Positions 1-8,308 are shown, counted from the stretch's first letter. The stretch: 64,000 bases of DNA from Marinoscillum pacificum (GCF_024714495.1 NZ_JAMZMJ010000003.1:248001-312000); one strand, 5' to 3'. Notes: generated by a model from the letters alone, not told the origin. Translations and numbers: made by a program.

Positions 1-2
1 TT

Positions 3-398
3 ACGATTTACTCATGGTGTCTTATGAGTAATCATCTTCATTTGATTGTCAGAGCAAATGAAGGATTTAGACTATCCGACATCATTCGTGATTTGAAAAA
101 GTTTACTGCGAAACGAATAATAGATCGAATAGAAAATGAACTTGAAAGCAGGAGAGAATGGATGTTGAATCAATTTCGTTTTGCTGGACGTAATCTTAAG
201 CGAATTACAAATTTTAAATTCTGGAAAGATGATAATCATGTCATTGAACTTACAAGTGGTATGATCGATGGTAGATTAGATTATATCCATCAAAATCCAG
301 TAAAAGCTATGATAGTAGAAGAGCCTGAGCATTATTTGTTTAGTTCTGCCAGGGACTATTCAGGAGTGAAGGGGTTGGTTAAAATTGAATTTATTTAG
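3..398 (+). CDS. REP-associated tyrosine transposase (RAYT, Y1_Tnp family), 5'-truncated by the window edge
   Basis: The reading frame is open from base 3, so the true start lies upstream of the window; the ATG at 24 is internal to the conserved 'CLMSNHLHLIV' segment. That segment holds the HxH-type (HLH) metal-binding motif of the Y1/HUH transposase family. Downstream come the basic helix (DLKKFTAKRI) and the closing 'YIHQNPVKAMIVEEPEHYLFSSARDY' region (quoted in part: YIHQNPVKA, SSARDY), both typical of REP-associated transposases. In other bacteria these domesticated single-copy enzymes nick single-stranded DNA at REP hairpins. Two tandem REP-like units start right after the stop codon, which supports the RAYT assignment over an ordinary IS200. 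The catalytic Tyr is expected in the helix after this region (Y in DYIHQNP is a candidate). Confidence 0.85.
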   Translation, partial: TIYSWCLMSNHLHLIVRANEGFRLSDIIRDLKKFTAKRIIDRIENELESRREWMLNQFRFAGRNLKRITNFKFWKDDNHVIELTSGMIDGRLDYIHQNPVKAMIVEEPEHYLFSSARDYSGVKGLVKIEFI

Positions 399-401
399 TC
401 A

Positions 402-505
402 AGTTACAAACTTGAAAGTTTATCAATCCGCGTTGTAAACGCGGATTAGAGAAAGTTACAAACTTCAGAGTTTAGTAGTCCGCGATGCAAACACGAACTA
501 GCGAT
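402..505. repeat. Two tandem REP-like units (52-bp period)
   Basis: AGTTACAAACTT starts at 402 and again at 454, giving two 52-bp units. The first contains a perfect 10-bp stem AATCCGCGTT/AACGCGGATT (425-434 and 438-447) with a 3-nt loop. The second contains a degenerate version (about 476-500). They lie immediately 3' of the RAYT gene, and related hairpins recur at 34439, 34579, 35653 and 36192. Confidence 0.8.
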
Positions 506-511
506 GATTAG

Positions 512-1069
512 TTATTTTTGAGCTTTTATGATTTCGTAGAGTTTCTTATCATGTTGCTTAGTTCGAAGTTCGTTGCTCAGAATCCACCACATTGCAGTTG
601 AGTAGCCAACCCCTACAATTACGCTAGTCCAATGGAATCGAAGAAAGGAGATAACCACTAGAAATATGAAAGTTAGGATGATATGAATTGAATAATTTTT
701 CTTCTGATCCAATCTACGTTGAATGATCATCTTGTTTCCTCTTCCTTTTCCGATTCGCTCCTTCGTTTTCTTTACGAACTGATCCACAGAGTAGAATCGG
801 TCTTGGTCAGAAAGGGTAAAACAGATCCCAAATGTTAGTTCTACGTCTTCAAAGAATCTATAATACCGTTTAACTCCTTTAAACGAGTTCTTGATATTGT
901 TCTTTGATGTTGGAGGAGTTAATAAAAAGTCGAGAAACCTAGACTCATTAAATTCTGCATTCGGAGTTTGTCTGTTCCGTTGAAATATTTCTAATGTTTG
1001 ATATTTCAGTTCTTCAGGTGTCATTTGCGAATGGGAACAATTACCTACAATTTCCGGATATGTGACCAT
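512..1069 (-). CDS. Hypothetical membrane protein, 185 aa
   Basis: I do not recognise a family. The first ~125 residues are soluble and charged, with a basic patch (KKTKERIGKGRG). Two hydrophobic segments follow at about residues 128-145 and 148-165, and a charged tail ends the protein. It is probably an inner-membrane protein with both ends in the cytoplasm. It is monocistronic and points back toward the RAYT/REP element. The start codon at 1069 is the only reasonable ATG. There is no clue to function in the sequence or the neighbours. Confidence 0.55.
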   Translation of the reverse strand: MVTYPEIVGNCSHSQMTPEELKYQTLEIFQRNRQTPNAEFNESRFLDFLLTPPTSKNNIKNSFKGVKRYYRFFEDVELTFGICFTLSDQDRFYSVDQFVKKTKERIGKGRGNKMIIQRRLDQKKNYSIHIILTFIFLVVISFLRFHWTSVIVGVGYSTAMWWILSNELRTKQHDKKLYEIIKAQK

Positions 1070-1247
1070 GTCGCTTATCCGCCTTATAATTTGACCTATT
1101 CATTTGTATTAATGTTTGTAAATGGATAACCCTTTTTTTAACTACCTCCAAAATAACGGAATCTTTTCCAAATCGCAAGGTTAGTATCTGATCGGCATAT
1201 TCCCCTTCAAAACTTCCGATCAGCCGAACTAAATTGTTAATTTCAGT

Positions 1248-1292
1248 GTAACAATTGTTACGATCCAGACCAGCAGCTAATCCGTATCTTTA
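1248..1292 (+). promoter_or_regulatory. Promoter with GTAAC-N4-GTTAC box and -7 element (site A)
   Basis: GTAACAATTGTTAC (1248-1261) is a perfect 14-bp palindrome. A -7 element TATCTTTA (1285-1292; consensus TAnnTTTG, 7/8) starts 30.5 bp from the box centre. It precedes the hydroxylase-DsrE-Crp/Fnr operon, so the regulator gene may be autoregulated. Confidence 0.7.
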
Positions 1293-1313
1293 TCCAGTAA
1301 ATGACGCATAAAG

Positions 1314-2207
1314 ATGAAAGAGTTCATAGATGAAATCATCAATGGGTATGTAGGCTATGCCAATTACCTGTGGCAGGAAATCACACACCCTGCCTGGCAC
1401 AATTACTTCTATTGGTTAGTAGGAGTATCGTTGTTCTTTTTGATGCTGGAGTGGGCCAAGCCATGGCGTAAAGATCAGGCCAGGTTCAGAAAGGATTTCT
1501 GGTTGGACTTCTTCTATATGTTCTTTAATTTCTTCTTGTTCTCCCTGATCATTTACAATGCAGCTTCCAATTTGGTGGTACATTTCTTCAATGATTTGTT
1601 AGCATCTATCGGCATCCAAAACCTGGTAGCCTTTGAAGTGATGAGCTGGCCGATTTGGGCACACTTGTTAGTTGGGTTTGTGGTTCGAGATTTTGTGCAG
1701 TGGTGGACCCATAGATTATTGCATACTAGCCCGAGACTATGGGAGTTTCACAAAGTACACCACTCGGTAGAGGAGATGGGTTTTGCGGCGCATTTAAGAT
1801 ACCATTGGATGGAAACCATTGTCTATCGTTCTATCGAATATATTCCTTTAGCACTAATAGGTATTGGACTAAGAGACTTCTTTATCATCCACATTTTTAC
1901 ATTGGCAGTAGGTCATTTTAATCATTCAAACATCAAAGTGAACTTGGGCTTTTTAAAATACATTTTCAATAACCCACAAATGCACATCTGGCATCATGCT
2001 CACAACATGCCGGAGAGTCATAAAAACGGAGTGAATTTTGGGATTACCTTGAGTATCTGGGACTATTTGTTTCGTACGGATTACATTCCCTATGAAGGGC
2101 GAGATATCAAACTTGGCTTTCCTGGTGTAGAGAAGTTTCCTAAAGGTTTTATAGGGCAAAACCTTCATGGTTTTGGTAAGGACAAACCCGAAGAAACTGA
2201 GCGTTAA
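1314..2207 (+). CDS. Sterol desaturase / fatty acid hydroxylase family protein
   Basis: This is an integral-membrane di-iron oxygenase of the fatty-acid-hydroxylase superfamily. Histidine clusters that bind the metals are visible: HRLLH (133-137), HKVHH (146-150), HFNH (201-204) and HIWHH (224-228). Hydrophobic segments occur near residues 30-48, 62-88, 112-130 and 170-200. The family hydroxylates or desaturates lipids or sterol-like molecules; the substrate here is unknown. It is the first gene after operator box A and is followed 26 bp later by a DsrE protein and then a Crp/Fnr regulator. An O2- and iron-dependent membrane enzyme therefore appears to be co-expressed with sulfur genes. In Bacteroidota, relatives often sit beside sulfur-handling genes, but a direct link is inference. 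Confidence 0.88.
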   Translation: MKEFIDEIINGYVGYANYLWQEITHPAWHNYFYWLVGVSLFFLMLEWAKPWRKDQARFRKDFWLDFFYMFFNFFLFSLIIYNAASNLVVHFFNDLLASIGIQNLVAFEVMSWPIWAHLLVGFVVRDFVQWWTHRLLHTSPRLWEFHKVHHSVEEMGFAAHLRYHWMETIVYRSIEYIPLALIGIGLRDFFIIHIFTLAVGHFNHSNIKVNLGFLKYIFNNPQMHIWHHAHNMPESHKNGVNFGITLSIWDYLFRTDYIPYEGRDIKLGFPGVEKFPKGFIGQNLHGFGKDKPEETER

Positions 2208-2233
2208 TAGCTCAAAATCTTTTACATTTAGAT

Positions 2234-2755
2234 ATGCGAACACTTTTCATTTTTGCATTGACTTTGGTCAGTATCTCGGCAATAGCACAAGAGTTGGAGT
2301 ATCCTGTTATCAAAGGATATGGAGGAGTGGTAAGGGCTCCGGAAGCAATAATGCCCACGGAAGGAGGTAAAATCATTATTGATATAGCCAGTGACCAAAC
2401 AACAGGAGAAGGAACTAATAAATCGTTAGACCGTGTTGCCAGATTGATCAACCTTTATGGTTTGGCTGGTATACAGCCATCACAGTTGGATGTAGCAGTG
2501 ATTGTGCACGGAGGTGCTACCAAGACGGTGATTAGCAATGCTGGGTTCAATGAAAAGTATGGGACGGATAATCCTGATTTGCTGTTGATCAAGGCATTGA
2601 AAGAGCAAGGAGTCAAAGTAATGGTATGTAGTCAGGCGCTACTGAGACGTGGATTTAAACAGGAATGGCTCAATGAAGAGGTAGACCTGACACTATCAGC
2701 TATTACTACCCTGGTAGAGTATCAGCAAAAGGGCTACAGCACCCTTATTTACTAG
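2234..2755 (+). CDS. Periplasmic DsrE/DsrF-like family protein
   Basis: A signal peptide (MRTLFIFALTLVSISAIAQ) is followed by a DsrE-like domain (residues ~45-170). The domain carries the hallmark 'AVIVHGGATK' strand-loop and a conserved single cysteine, C132, in 'VMVCSQALLRRG', the usual position for the persulfide-carrying Cys. DsrE-family proteins carry or transfer sulfane sulfur. Export puts this one in the periplasm, unlike the cytoplasmic DsrEFH complex. It lies 26 bp after the hydroxylase gene and 7 bp before the Crp/Fnr gene, so these three are almost certainly one transcript. Its role in periplasmic persulfide handling is inferred. Confidence 0.85.
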   Translation: MRTLFIFALTLVSISAIAQELEYPVIKGYGGVVRAPEAIMPTEGGKIIIDIASDQTTGEGTNKSLDRVARLINLYGLAGIQPSQLDVAVIVHGGATKTVISNAGFNEKYGTDNPDLLLIKALKEQGVKVMVCSQALLRRGFKQEWLNEEVDLTLSAITTLVEYQQKGYSTLIY

Positions 2756-2762
2756 AAAAACT

Positions 2763-3392
2763 ATGCAAGAACTTGTAAATAAAGTACTCAATAACTCTCA
2801 GCTTGAACCTAAACTGGCTGATGAGATCATGACAATTGGCCGTCTGAAAAAGGTGAAGGCTGGGGGAGTGGTCATTAGTCCGGAGAGTGACAGTAATGAA
2901 ATGCCTATTGTGCTCGAAGGTTTGCTGAAAGTGATGAGAAGAGACCCTAATGGCAATGAAGTGTTTCTTTACTTTCTTGAGGGTGGTGAAACATGCGCCA
3001 TGTCCATTACCTGTTGCATAGAGGGTAAGAAGAAAGCCTTTAATGTGATCGCTGAGGAGGACTCAGTACTTTGGATGATTCCAATGGGGCATATCGATAG
3101 TTGGGTAGTAAAATACCCTTCATTCAGAAAATTCGTTTTTGATGCCTATCAGACACGTTTTGATGAGATGCTCAACACGATAGATAGTGTGGTGTTTTTG
3201 AAAATGGATGAGCGTCTTTACAAATACCTGCTCGATAAGAAGCAAGCGTCTGGATCGTTTGTAATCAATAAGACGCATGAGCAAATAGCTAATGAATTGA
3301 ATACATCCAGAGTGGTTGTGTCCCGATTATTGAAGCAATTGGAGAAAGAAGAGAAAATTGAACAGCATCGTAATAGAATAGAGATTCTCTGA
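2763..3392 (+). CDS. Crp/Fnr family transcriptional regulator with a CxxxxxCC cluster; candidate sulfur sensor
   Basis: The 209 residues comprise a cNMP-binding-fold sensor (about 20-125), a dimer helix (125-150) and a winged helix-turn-helix (150-205, with recognition segment NELNTSRVVVSRLLKQLE). Its only three cysteines, C78, C84 and C85, cluster in 'GGETCAMSITCCIEGKK', where Crp has its cAMP phosphate-binding cassette. There is no N-terminal Fe-S cysteine set as in Fnr and no intact cAMP-binding motif. The Crp glutamate that reads TGTGA is a Val here, so a different half-site is expected. It is embedded among sulfur genes whose promoters share GTAAC-N4-GTTAC boxes, one of them upstream of its own operon. 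I infer that it senses reactive sulfur by cysteine chemistry and activates this regulon. Confidence 0.88.
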   Translation: MQELVNKVLNNSQLEPKLADEIMTIGRLKKVKAGGVVISPESDSNEMPIVLEGLLKVMRRDPNGNEVFLYFLEGGETCAMSITCCIEGKKKAFNVIAEEDSVLWMIPMGHIDSWVVKYPSFRKFVFDAYQTRFDEMLNTIDSVVFLKMDERLYKYLLDKKQASGSFVINKTHEQIANELNTSRVVVSRLLKQLEKEEKIEQHRNRIEIL

Positions 3393-3398
3393 TCGTGT

Positions 3399-3442
3399 GT
3401 GACAAATGTTACATCGGACGAGACAGTCAAGGTCTAGTTTTG
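3399..3442 (+). promoter_or_regulatory. Promoter with GTGAC-N4-GTTAC box and -7 element (site B)
   Basis: GTGACAAATGTTAC (3399-3412; 9/10 half-site matches) is followed by TAGTTTTG (3435-3442), a full TAnnTTTG match starting 29.5 bp from the box centre. TAAATTTG at 3449-3456 is a second candidate -7. It precedes the SulP-DUF202 genes and begins 7 bp after the Crp/Fnr stop codon. Confidence 0.7.
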
Positions 3443-3469
3443 AGCTTGTAAATTTGAAGATGTAACTAC

Positions 3470-5194
3470 ATGAACATAATCCAAAAAATACTACCCATTG
3501 CCAGCTGGCTACCGGCCTATAAAAAGGAAGATTTGAGCGGAGATGTCTTTGCTGGTATTACGGTGGGAATCATGTTAATACCACAAGGTATGGCCTATGC
3601 ATTGATCGCCGGCATGCCTCCTGTGTATGGTTTATACGCCTCTATAGTACCTCAGCTCATCTACGCGATATTTGGCACCTCTCGTCAGCTGTCAGTGGCT
3701 CCCGTGGCTATGGACTCTCTCTTAGTAGCGGCAGGAGTTTCTGTACTGGCTACAGAAGGAACGGATGCTTATATTGGTTTTGCTATTTTGCTGGCATTTT
3801 TCATGGGGTTATTTCAATTGCTCCTGGGAGTGGCCCGTTTGGGTTTCATTACCAATTTACTCGCCAAGCCTGTAATTAGTGGGTTCACCTCAGCAGCAGC
3901 CCTGATTATTGGTCTCAACCAACTCAAATACCTACTGGGAGTAGAGCTCGATAAAAGCAATAAAGTATATGAAATCCTGTGGAGTGCTATCCAGAGTGTG
4001 GAGCAAACGCATGTCATCACACTCATTATTGGAGTGTTGGGGATTGTGATTATTAAGGGTGTCAATAAAATCAATAACAAAATACCAGGAGCATTGCTGG
4101 CGGTGGCTTTGGGAACTATGCTGGTTTATTTCATGAAGTTAGACCAGTCTGGGGTAAGTATTGTGAAAACCATTCCCGATGGACTGCCAGCGTTCAAAAT
4201 GCCTCAGTTTAGTCTTGGACAGCTTGGAGAACTGGTGCCGCTGGCCCTGACCATTTCGGTGGTGGCATTCATGGAGGCTTTTTCAGTATCCAAAGCTATC
4301 GAGGCGAAGAAGAGAAACTATAAAATCATTCCCAATCAGGAGTTAATTGCCTTGGGAGCATCCAATTTGGTAGGGTCGTTTTTTCAAAGTTTTCCGGTGA
4401 CAGGAGGATTTTCCAGGTCAGCAGTAAATTATCAATCGGGGGCCAATACTCCTCTTTCTTCTATTATCAGTGCGGTATTGGTAGGCTTGACTTTGATATT
4501 TCTTACTCCATTGTTTTATTTCTTACCGACAGCAATTCTTGCATCTGTGATCATGGTTGCGGTGGTTGGATTGGTTGATTGGGTATATGCCAAACAACTT
4601 TGGAAAGATAGTAAAGTGGAATTTGCGCTGTTGATGGTCACTTTTTTAGTGACTTTGAATTTTAGCATGGTCCCGGGTATTGTGTCGGGTATTGTATTGT
4701 CAATTTTGATTTTGCTGTACAAGTTGGCATATCCACATATTGCTCAGTTGGGTCGGGTAAAAGGACATCATGAGTTTAGAAATATTAAGCGCTTTAAAGA
4801 TCTGGAAAAATGGGAGGGAGTGATGATACTGCGAATGGATGGTCCACTCACTTTTATCAACATTCAGTATTTTAAAGAATACATTGAAGATAGCGTGGAG
4901 GAATCCAATGGTCAATTAAAAACCATTATTTTGGATGCAGGTCCAGTGAGTTATTTGGATGCTACAGCAGCGTTGGGATTAAGAGAATTGTTGGTCTATC
5001 TGAATGAAAAGAAGGTGGAGCTACTTATTTGTGATTTGATAGGACCAGTACGAGATACACTGAAACGTACTGGTTTGAAAGAAATTCTGAATGAGAACAA
5101 TGTCTTCTTTGATCTAAGCGAGGCAGTTAAGTTTGTGCAAACGCACCAACACGGCGATTATAAAGAGTATGCATTGCAATCAAATGAAGTTTAA
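3470..5194 (+). CDS. SulP family inorganic anion transporter (sulfate permease-like) with STAS domain
   Basis: At 574 residues this has the usual SulP length. A 12-14-helix transport domain (about 12-430) opens with the family signature 'AGITVGIMLIPQGMAYALIAGMPPVYGLY' (key parts GITVG, PQGMAYA, GMPPVYGLY) and includes 'NLVGSFFQSFPVTGGFSRSAVN'. A cytoplasmic STAS domain follows (about 440-555, with 'DAGPVSYLDATAALGL'). SulP proteins move sulfate, bicarbonate or other anions. The operator box in its promoter and its place in the sulfur island suggest export or import of sulfate, sulfite or thiosulfate as the end or start of the pathway, but anion specificity cannot be read from sequence. DUF202 follows after 6 bp. 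Confidence 0.92.
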   Translation: MNIIQKILPIASWLPAYKKEDLSGDVFAGITVGIMLIPQGMAYALIAGMPPVYGLYASIVPQLIYAIFGTSRQLSVAPVAMDSLLVAAGVSVLATEGTDAYIGFAILLAFFMGLFQLLLGVARLGFITNLLAKPVISGFTSAAALIIGLNQLKYLLGVELDKSNKVYEILWSAIQSVEQTHVITLIIGVLGIVIIKGVNKINNKIPGALLAVALGTMLVYFMKLDQSGVSIVKTIPDGLPAFKMPQFSLGQLGELVPLALTISVVAFMEAFSVSKAIEAKKRNYKIIPNQELIALGASNLVGSFFQSFPVTGGFSRSAVNYQSGANTPLSSIISAVLVGLTLIFLTPLFYFLPTAILASVIMVAVVGLVDWVYAKQLWKDSKVEFALLMVTFLVTLNFSMVPGIVSGIVLSILILLYKLAYPHIAQLGRVKGHHEFRNIKRFKDLEKWEGVMILRMDGPLTFINIQYFKEYIEDSVEESNGQLKTIILDAGPVSYLDATAALGLRELLVYLNEKKVELLICDLIGPVRDTLKRTGLKEILNENNVFFDLSEAVKFVQTHQHGDYKEYALQSNEV

Positions 5195-5200
5195 TTAGTT

Positions 5201-5479
5201 ATGATATTAAGAGATCATTTAGCATTAGATAGAACAAAGCTTGCAAATCAGCGAACCGTTCTTTCATTTATTAGAACCAGTTTATATTTAGTTATATCTG
5301 GTATTGCATTAATGAAAGTGGAGGCTTTGGCAGGTATCAGTTGGTTGGGTTATGGAGTTCTGGGGATTAGCCTGGTCGTTTTAATAATTGGTATTTCCAA
5401 TTATTTGATATTTAGAAATAAAATCAAAAACGGATATCAGGAGGCAGATGAATTTCAGCAATTAAAAGAGGGTAACTAA
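5201..5479 (+). CDS. DUF202 (YidH-like) small membrane protein
   Basis: This 92-residue protein begins with 'DHLALDRTKLANQRTVLSFIRT', whose LALDRT.LANERT..L..IRT-type pattern defines DUF202. Two transmembrane segments follow at about 28-47 and 51-71. The molecular function of the family is unknown. It starts 6 bp after the SulP gene, so it is co-transcribed with it. Its last codon and stop overlap the left half of the next operator box (GTAAC at 5472-5476), showing how compact this cluster is. Confidence 0.85.
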   Translation: MILRDHLALDRTKLANQRTVLSFIRTSLYLVISGIALMKVEALAGISWLGYGVLGISLVVLIIGISNYLIFRNKIKNGYQEADEFQQLKEGN

Positions 5480-5515
5480 TGTTACAATCCTAATCATCTG
5501 AACATCGTAATTTTG
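5472..5515 (+). promoter_or_regulatory. Promoter with GTAAC-N4-GTTAC box and -7 element (site C)
   Basis: GTAACTAATGTTAC (5472-5485) is a perfect half-site pair, followed by TAATTTTG (5508-5515), a full TAnnTTTG match starting 29.5 bp from the box centre. The box overlaps the DUF202 stop codon and drives the first persulfide-dioxygenase-like gene. Confidence 0.75.
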
Positions 5516-5561
5516 TATCAGTATTACTTAATAAGATCAGTATAGAGCAAAAATATAGAAC

Positions 5562-6971
5562 ATGAAAGTAGAACAAATATATACAGGCTGTCTTGCTCAA
5601 GGCGCATATTATATAGAGAGCAATGGTGAAGCGGCCATTGTAGATCCATTGAGAGAATCACAGCCATATATTGAAAAAGCGGAGAAGGAAGGAGCTAAGA
5701 TTAAATACATTTTTGAAACACACTTCCATGCTGATTTCGTGTCAGGCCATGTAGATCTTGCAGCTAAAACTGATGCTACGATCGTTTATGGTCCCAATGC
5801 TAAAACCGAGTTCGATATGGTGGAAGCTAAAGATGGACAGGTGTTCGAACTTGGCAAGGTGAAAATCAAAGTGCTGCATACTCCAGGACATACCATGGAA
5901 AGTACCACTTTCTTGTTAATTGATGAAGAAGGTAAGGAGCATGCCATTTTCAGTGGCGACACGTTGTTTATAGGAGACGTAGGTCGTCCAGACCTTGCAC
6001 AGAAAGGATCTTTGACTCAAGATGATTTGGCAGGTTATCTATATGATAGTCTTAGAACCAAAATCATGACATTGCCTGATGAGGTCATAGTCTATCCAGC
6101 ACACGGTGCAGGTTCTGCTTGTGGTAAAAACATGAGTAAGGAGACTACAGATCTTTTGGGTAATCAAAAGAAAACGAATTACGCTTTGAGAGCGAACATG
6201 ACTAAGGAAGAATTTATTCAAGAGGTGACAGATGGTCTTTTACCACCACCTCAGTACTTTGCTCAAAATGTAGCTATGAATAAGTCTGGAGCAGTTGGTT
6301 TGGATGAGATTCTGGAGAAGGGAAATGTTCCATTGGATGTAGATACGTTTGAAGCAATGGCCAATCATGAAGGTGCGTTAGTGCTGGATACAAGAAAGGC
6401 AGTTCAGTTTGCTGAAGCGCATGTGCCAAATTCTATTTTCATCGGTATAGATGGAAGCTTTGCTCCCTGGGTAGGTGCATTGATTCCTGATCTTCAGCAG
6501 CCAATAGTATTCATCGCAGATGAAGGAAGGGAAGAAGAGATCGTTACGCGTCTATCAAGAGTTGGGTATGATAATACACTTGGTTTCTTGAAAGGTGGAC
6601 TTGACGCGTGGAAAGCAGCTGGTAAAGAAGTTGATTCTGTGAAGTCTATTCCTGCTACTGAGTTTGCTGAAGAAATGAAGGCTGGAGACCTGAAAGTGTT
6701 AGACGTTAGAAAGCCAGGCGAATTCCAGGCTGAGCATGTAGAAGATGCACAATCACTTCCATTGGATTTTATTAGTGAAAACATGGATAAAGTGAGTAAA
6801 AATGAGACGTATCACGTACACTGTGCTGGAGGTTATCGATCTATGATCGCTTCCTCCATTTTGAAGTCTCGTGGCTTTCACAATATAGTTGATATTGCAG
6901 GAGGTTTCAAAGCTATTTCTGAAACAGATATTCCTACTACGGACTATGTGTGTCCTAGTACATTAAAATAA
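5562..6971 (+). CDS. MBL-fold persulfide dioxygenase-like protein fused to two rhodanese domains (copy 1)
   Basis: The 469 residues comprise a metallo-beta-lactamase domain (1-~230) with THFHADFVSGH at 53-63, H110 (HTPGH) and D133 (SGDTLF). The spacing H54-H110-D133 fits the iron-binding His-His-Asp triad of ETHE1-type persulfide dioxygenases. Rhodanese domain 1 (~265-350) lacks the catalytic cysteine (IADEGREEE). Rhodanese domain 2 (~365-455) has the active loop CAGGYRS with C421. This is the layout of CstB/ETHE1-rhodanese fusions, which oxidise persulfide to sulfite and thiosulfate in the cytoplasm. Operator box C precedes it. A same-length paralogue lies at 15797. The exact products are inference. 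Confidence 0.9.
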   Translation: MKVEQIYTGCLAQGAYYIESNGEAAIVDPLRESQPYIEKAEKEGAKIKYIFETHFHADFVSGHVDLAAKTDATIVYGPNAKTEFDMVEAKDGQVFELGKVKIKVLHTPGHTMESTTFLLIDEEGKEHAIFSGDTLFIGDVGRPDLAQKGSLTQDDLAGYLYDSLRTKIMTLPDEVIVYPAHGAGSACGKNMSKETTDLLGNQKKTNYALRANMTKEEFIQEVTDGLLPPPQYFAQNVAMNKSGAVGLDEILEKGNVPLDVDTFEAMANHEGALVLDTRKAVQFAEAHVPNSIFIGIDGSFAPWVGALIPDLQQPIVFIADEGREEEIVTRLSRVGYDNTLGFLKGGLDAWKAAGKEVDSVKSIPATEFAEEMKAGDLKVLDVRKPGEFQAEHVEDAQSLPLDFISENMDKVSKNETYHVHCAGGYRSMIASSILKSRGFHNIVDIAGGFKAISETDIPTTDYVCPSTLK

Positions 6972-7023
6972 TTTTCATTCGTACCCTGGTGTAAAAGTCC
7001 AGGGAGACTTTTCAAAGTTGAGT

Positions 7024-7057
7024 AAAAGCGCTGGCCATTGGTCGGCGCTTTTTTATT
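7024..7057 (+). terminator. Rho-independent terminator after MBL-rhodanese copy 1
   Basis: AAAAGCGC (7024-7031) pairs with GCGCTTTT-type sequence ending near 7052, with an inner GGCC/GGTC pairing, and runs into TTTTTTATTTTT. It lies about 55 bp after the stop. Confidence 0.8.
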
Positions 7058-7127
7058 TTTTATTGATGCGCAATTAAACCTTGGTGTGTAATTGGAATCT
7101 AAGGACCAAACGCAACAATAAATAAAC

Positions 7128-7874
7128 ATGAAACAAATCAAACTCATCACAAAACTAATAGCAGTATTAACCATCTTCTTTCTAGCATCATGTAGTCAGG
7201 AAGATGACTCTACAGAAGAAGTTGTAACGGAACTTGAATCCGCTGAAGATATTGGAGCCACTTTATCAGAGGATCTTTTGCCTATAGTTGATGATGCCGA
7301 TGAATTGTCTGATAAGGCATCAGATAATGGTAGGTCTTACGAAGTAAAGGCATGTGGAGTGTCTTATGATACCGCATTTACCAGAGAATATGAAGGGGTT
7401 TATGTGACAAGTAATGCATCTTTTTCCTACGCATACGAACTGGTCTGTAATGGTGCAATTCCTACTACATTAAATCTGGACGCTACTTCTAGTGGAACCA
7501 GAACAACTCAAAGGTTGACTTCTCAAGGAAGTATTACCTCTGAACAGGTTGTGACAGGCATTCAGCCTGGAAGCACCTCTTATGTGGTAAACGGTTTGCT
7601 TGAAAGAACTGGTTCAGTAACAGGAGAGAGTAAATCATTTAGCAGCACAATTAACTTGACCATCACTGATTTGACTGTCACAAAGTCAAATCAGCAAATA
7701 GCGAGTGGGACCGCTACTGTGACTTATGAAGGAACAACCTCTGCTGGTAATTCGATCAGTAGAACTGCTAATGTGAGTTTCCTGGGAGGAGGAGAAGCTG
7801 AATTGACGCTGAATAGTGGAAGAAAATTCCTCGTAAACCTTAGAACTGGTGAAGTAACTGAAATAGAGGATTAA
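7128..7874 (+). CDS. Hypothetical lipoprotein, 248 aa
   Basis: The signal peptide ends in a lipobox FLASC with lipidated C22. An acidic linker follows (SQEDDSTEEVVTELESAED), then a beta-rich Ser/Thr-rich domain (~70-248) with many alternating polar/hydrophobic strands and no detectable catalytic motif. It is probably attached to the outer membrane and possibly surface-exposed, because the acidic run after the Cys resembles a Bacteroidota lipoprotein export signal. It has its own terminator and is the only gene in the plus-strand island here without a GTAAC box, so it may be unrelated to sulfur. I do not recognise the family. Confidence 0.7.
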   Translation: MKQIKLITKLIAVLTIFFLASCSQEDDSTEEVVTELESAEDIGATLSEDLLPIVDDADELSDKASDNGRSYEVKACGVSYDTAFTREYEGVYVTSNASFSYAYELVCNGAIPTTLNLDATSSGTRTTQRLTSQGSITSEQVVTGIQPGSTSYVVNGLLERTGSVTGESKSFSSTINLTITDLTVTKSNQQIASGTATVTYEGTTSAGNSISRTANVSFLGGGEAELTLNSGRKFLVNLRTGEVTEIED

Positions 7875-7905
7875 AATTTAGTTAGTTGGATTAGGTTAGG
7901 CAACG

Positions 7906-7935
7906 ACGCCAGCTCTTTTGGGCTGGCGTTTTTTA
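7906..7935 (+). terminator. Rho-independent terminator after the lipoprotein gene
   Basis: A perfect 8-bp stem ACGCCAGC/GCTGGCGT (7906-7913 and 7922-7929) is followed by a T-run to 7934. Confidence 0.9.
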
Positions 7936-7964
7936 TGATGTCACCCTGATCTCGAAAGCTGGCC

Positions 7965-8249
7965 TTATCTATACCTTTGAGATAATTCTGGAAGTAGATG
8001 CCATTGACGATTAATCAAAGCTTCTTTTTTTGCTCTTCTCCAGCCTTTTACTTGCTTTTCGAAAGCTATTGCTTGATTAACATCTTGGAAGTGTTCTTGA
8101 ATGACCAATTTCAATGGTCTTCTTCTATAAGTGTATGCTTGATGATCGATACCTGATTGATGTTCCCAAAGTCTTCTATCTATATCATTTGTAACACCTA
8201 CATAATAGGACATATCCGCACACTCAAGAATGTAAACTGTATAGAGCAT
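7965..8249 (-). CDS. GIY-YIG nuclease family protein
   Basis: This 94-residue protein matches the stand-alone GIY-YIG domain (UPF0213/YhbQ-like): 'YTVYILECADMSYYVGVTNDIDRRLWEHQSG'. The GIY and YIG equivalents appear as YTVYIL and YYVGVT, the catalytic Arg as R26/R27 and the metal-binding Glu in 'AIAFEKQVKGWRR'. Genes of this type are often scattered in Bacteroidota genomes beside short palindromes that start GTCACCCTGA. Such sequences flank this gene at 7940, 8270-8308 and 8401-8449. A role as a nuclease acting on those repeats is plausible but unproven. Confidence 0.88.
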   Translation of the reverse strand: MLYTVYILECADMSYYVGVTNDIDRRLWEHQSGIDHQAYTYRRRPLKLVIQEHFQDVNQAIAFEKQVKGWRRAKKEALINRQWHLLPELSQRYR

Positions 8250-8269
8250 CCCGATAAATATAGTCTACT

Positions 8270-8308
8270 ATTTTGTCTTATGCTTCGAGAGCCTCAGCAT
8301 GACAAAAT
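8270..8308. repeat. Palindromic repeat next to the GIY-YIG gene
   Basis: ATTTTGTC (8270-8277) and GACAAAAT (8301-8308) form a perfect 8-bp inverted repeat around a 23-bp interior containing 'TCGAGAGCCTCAGCATGAC'. The same GTC...GAC layout recurs at 8401-8449. Confidence 0.65.
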
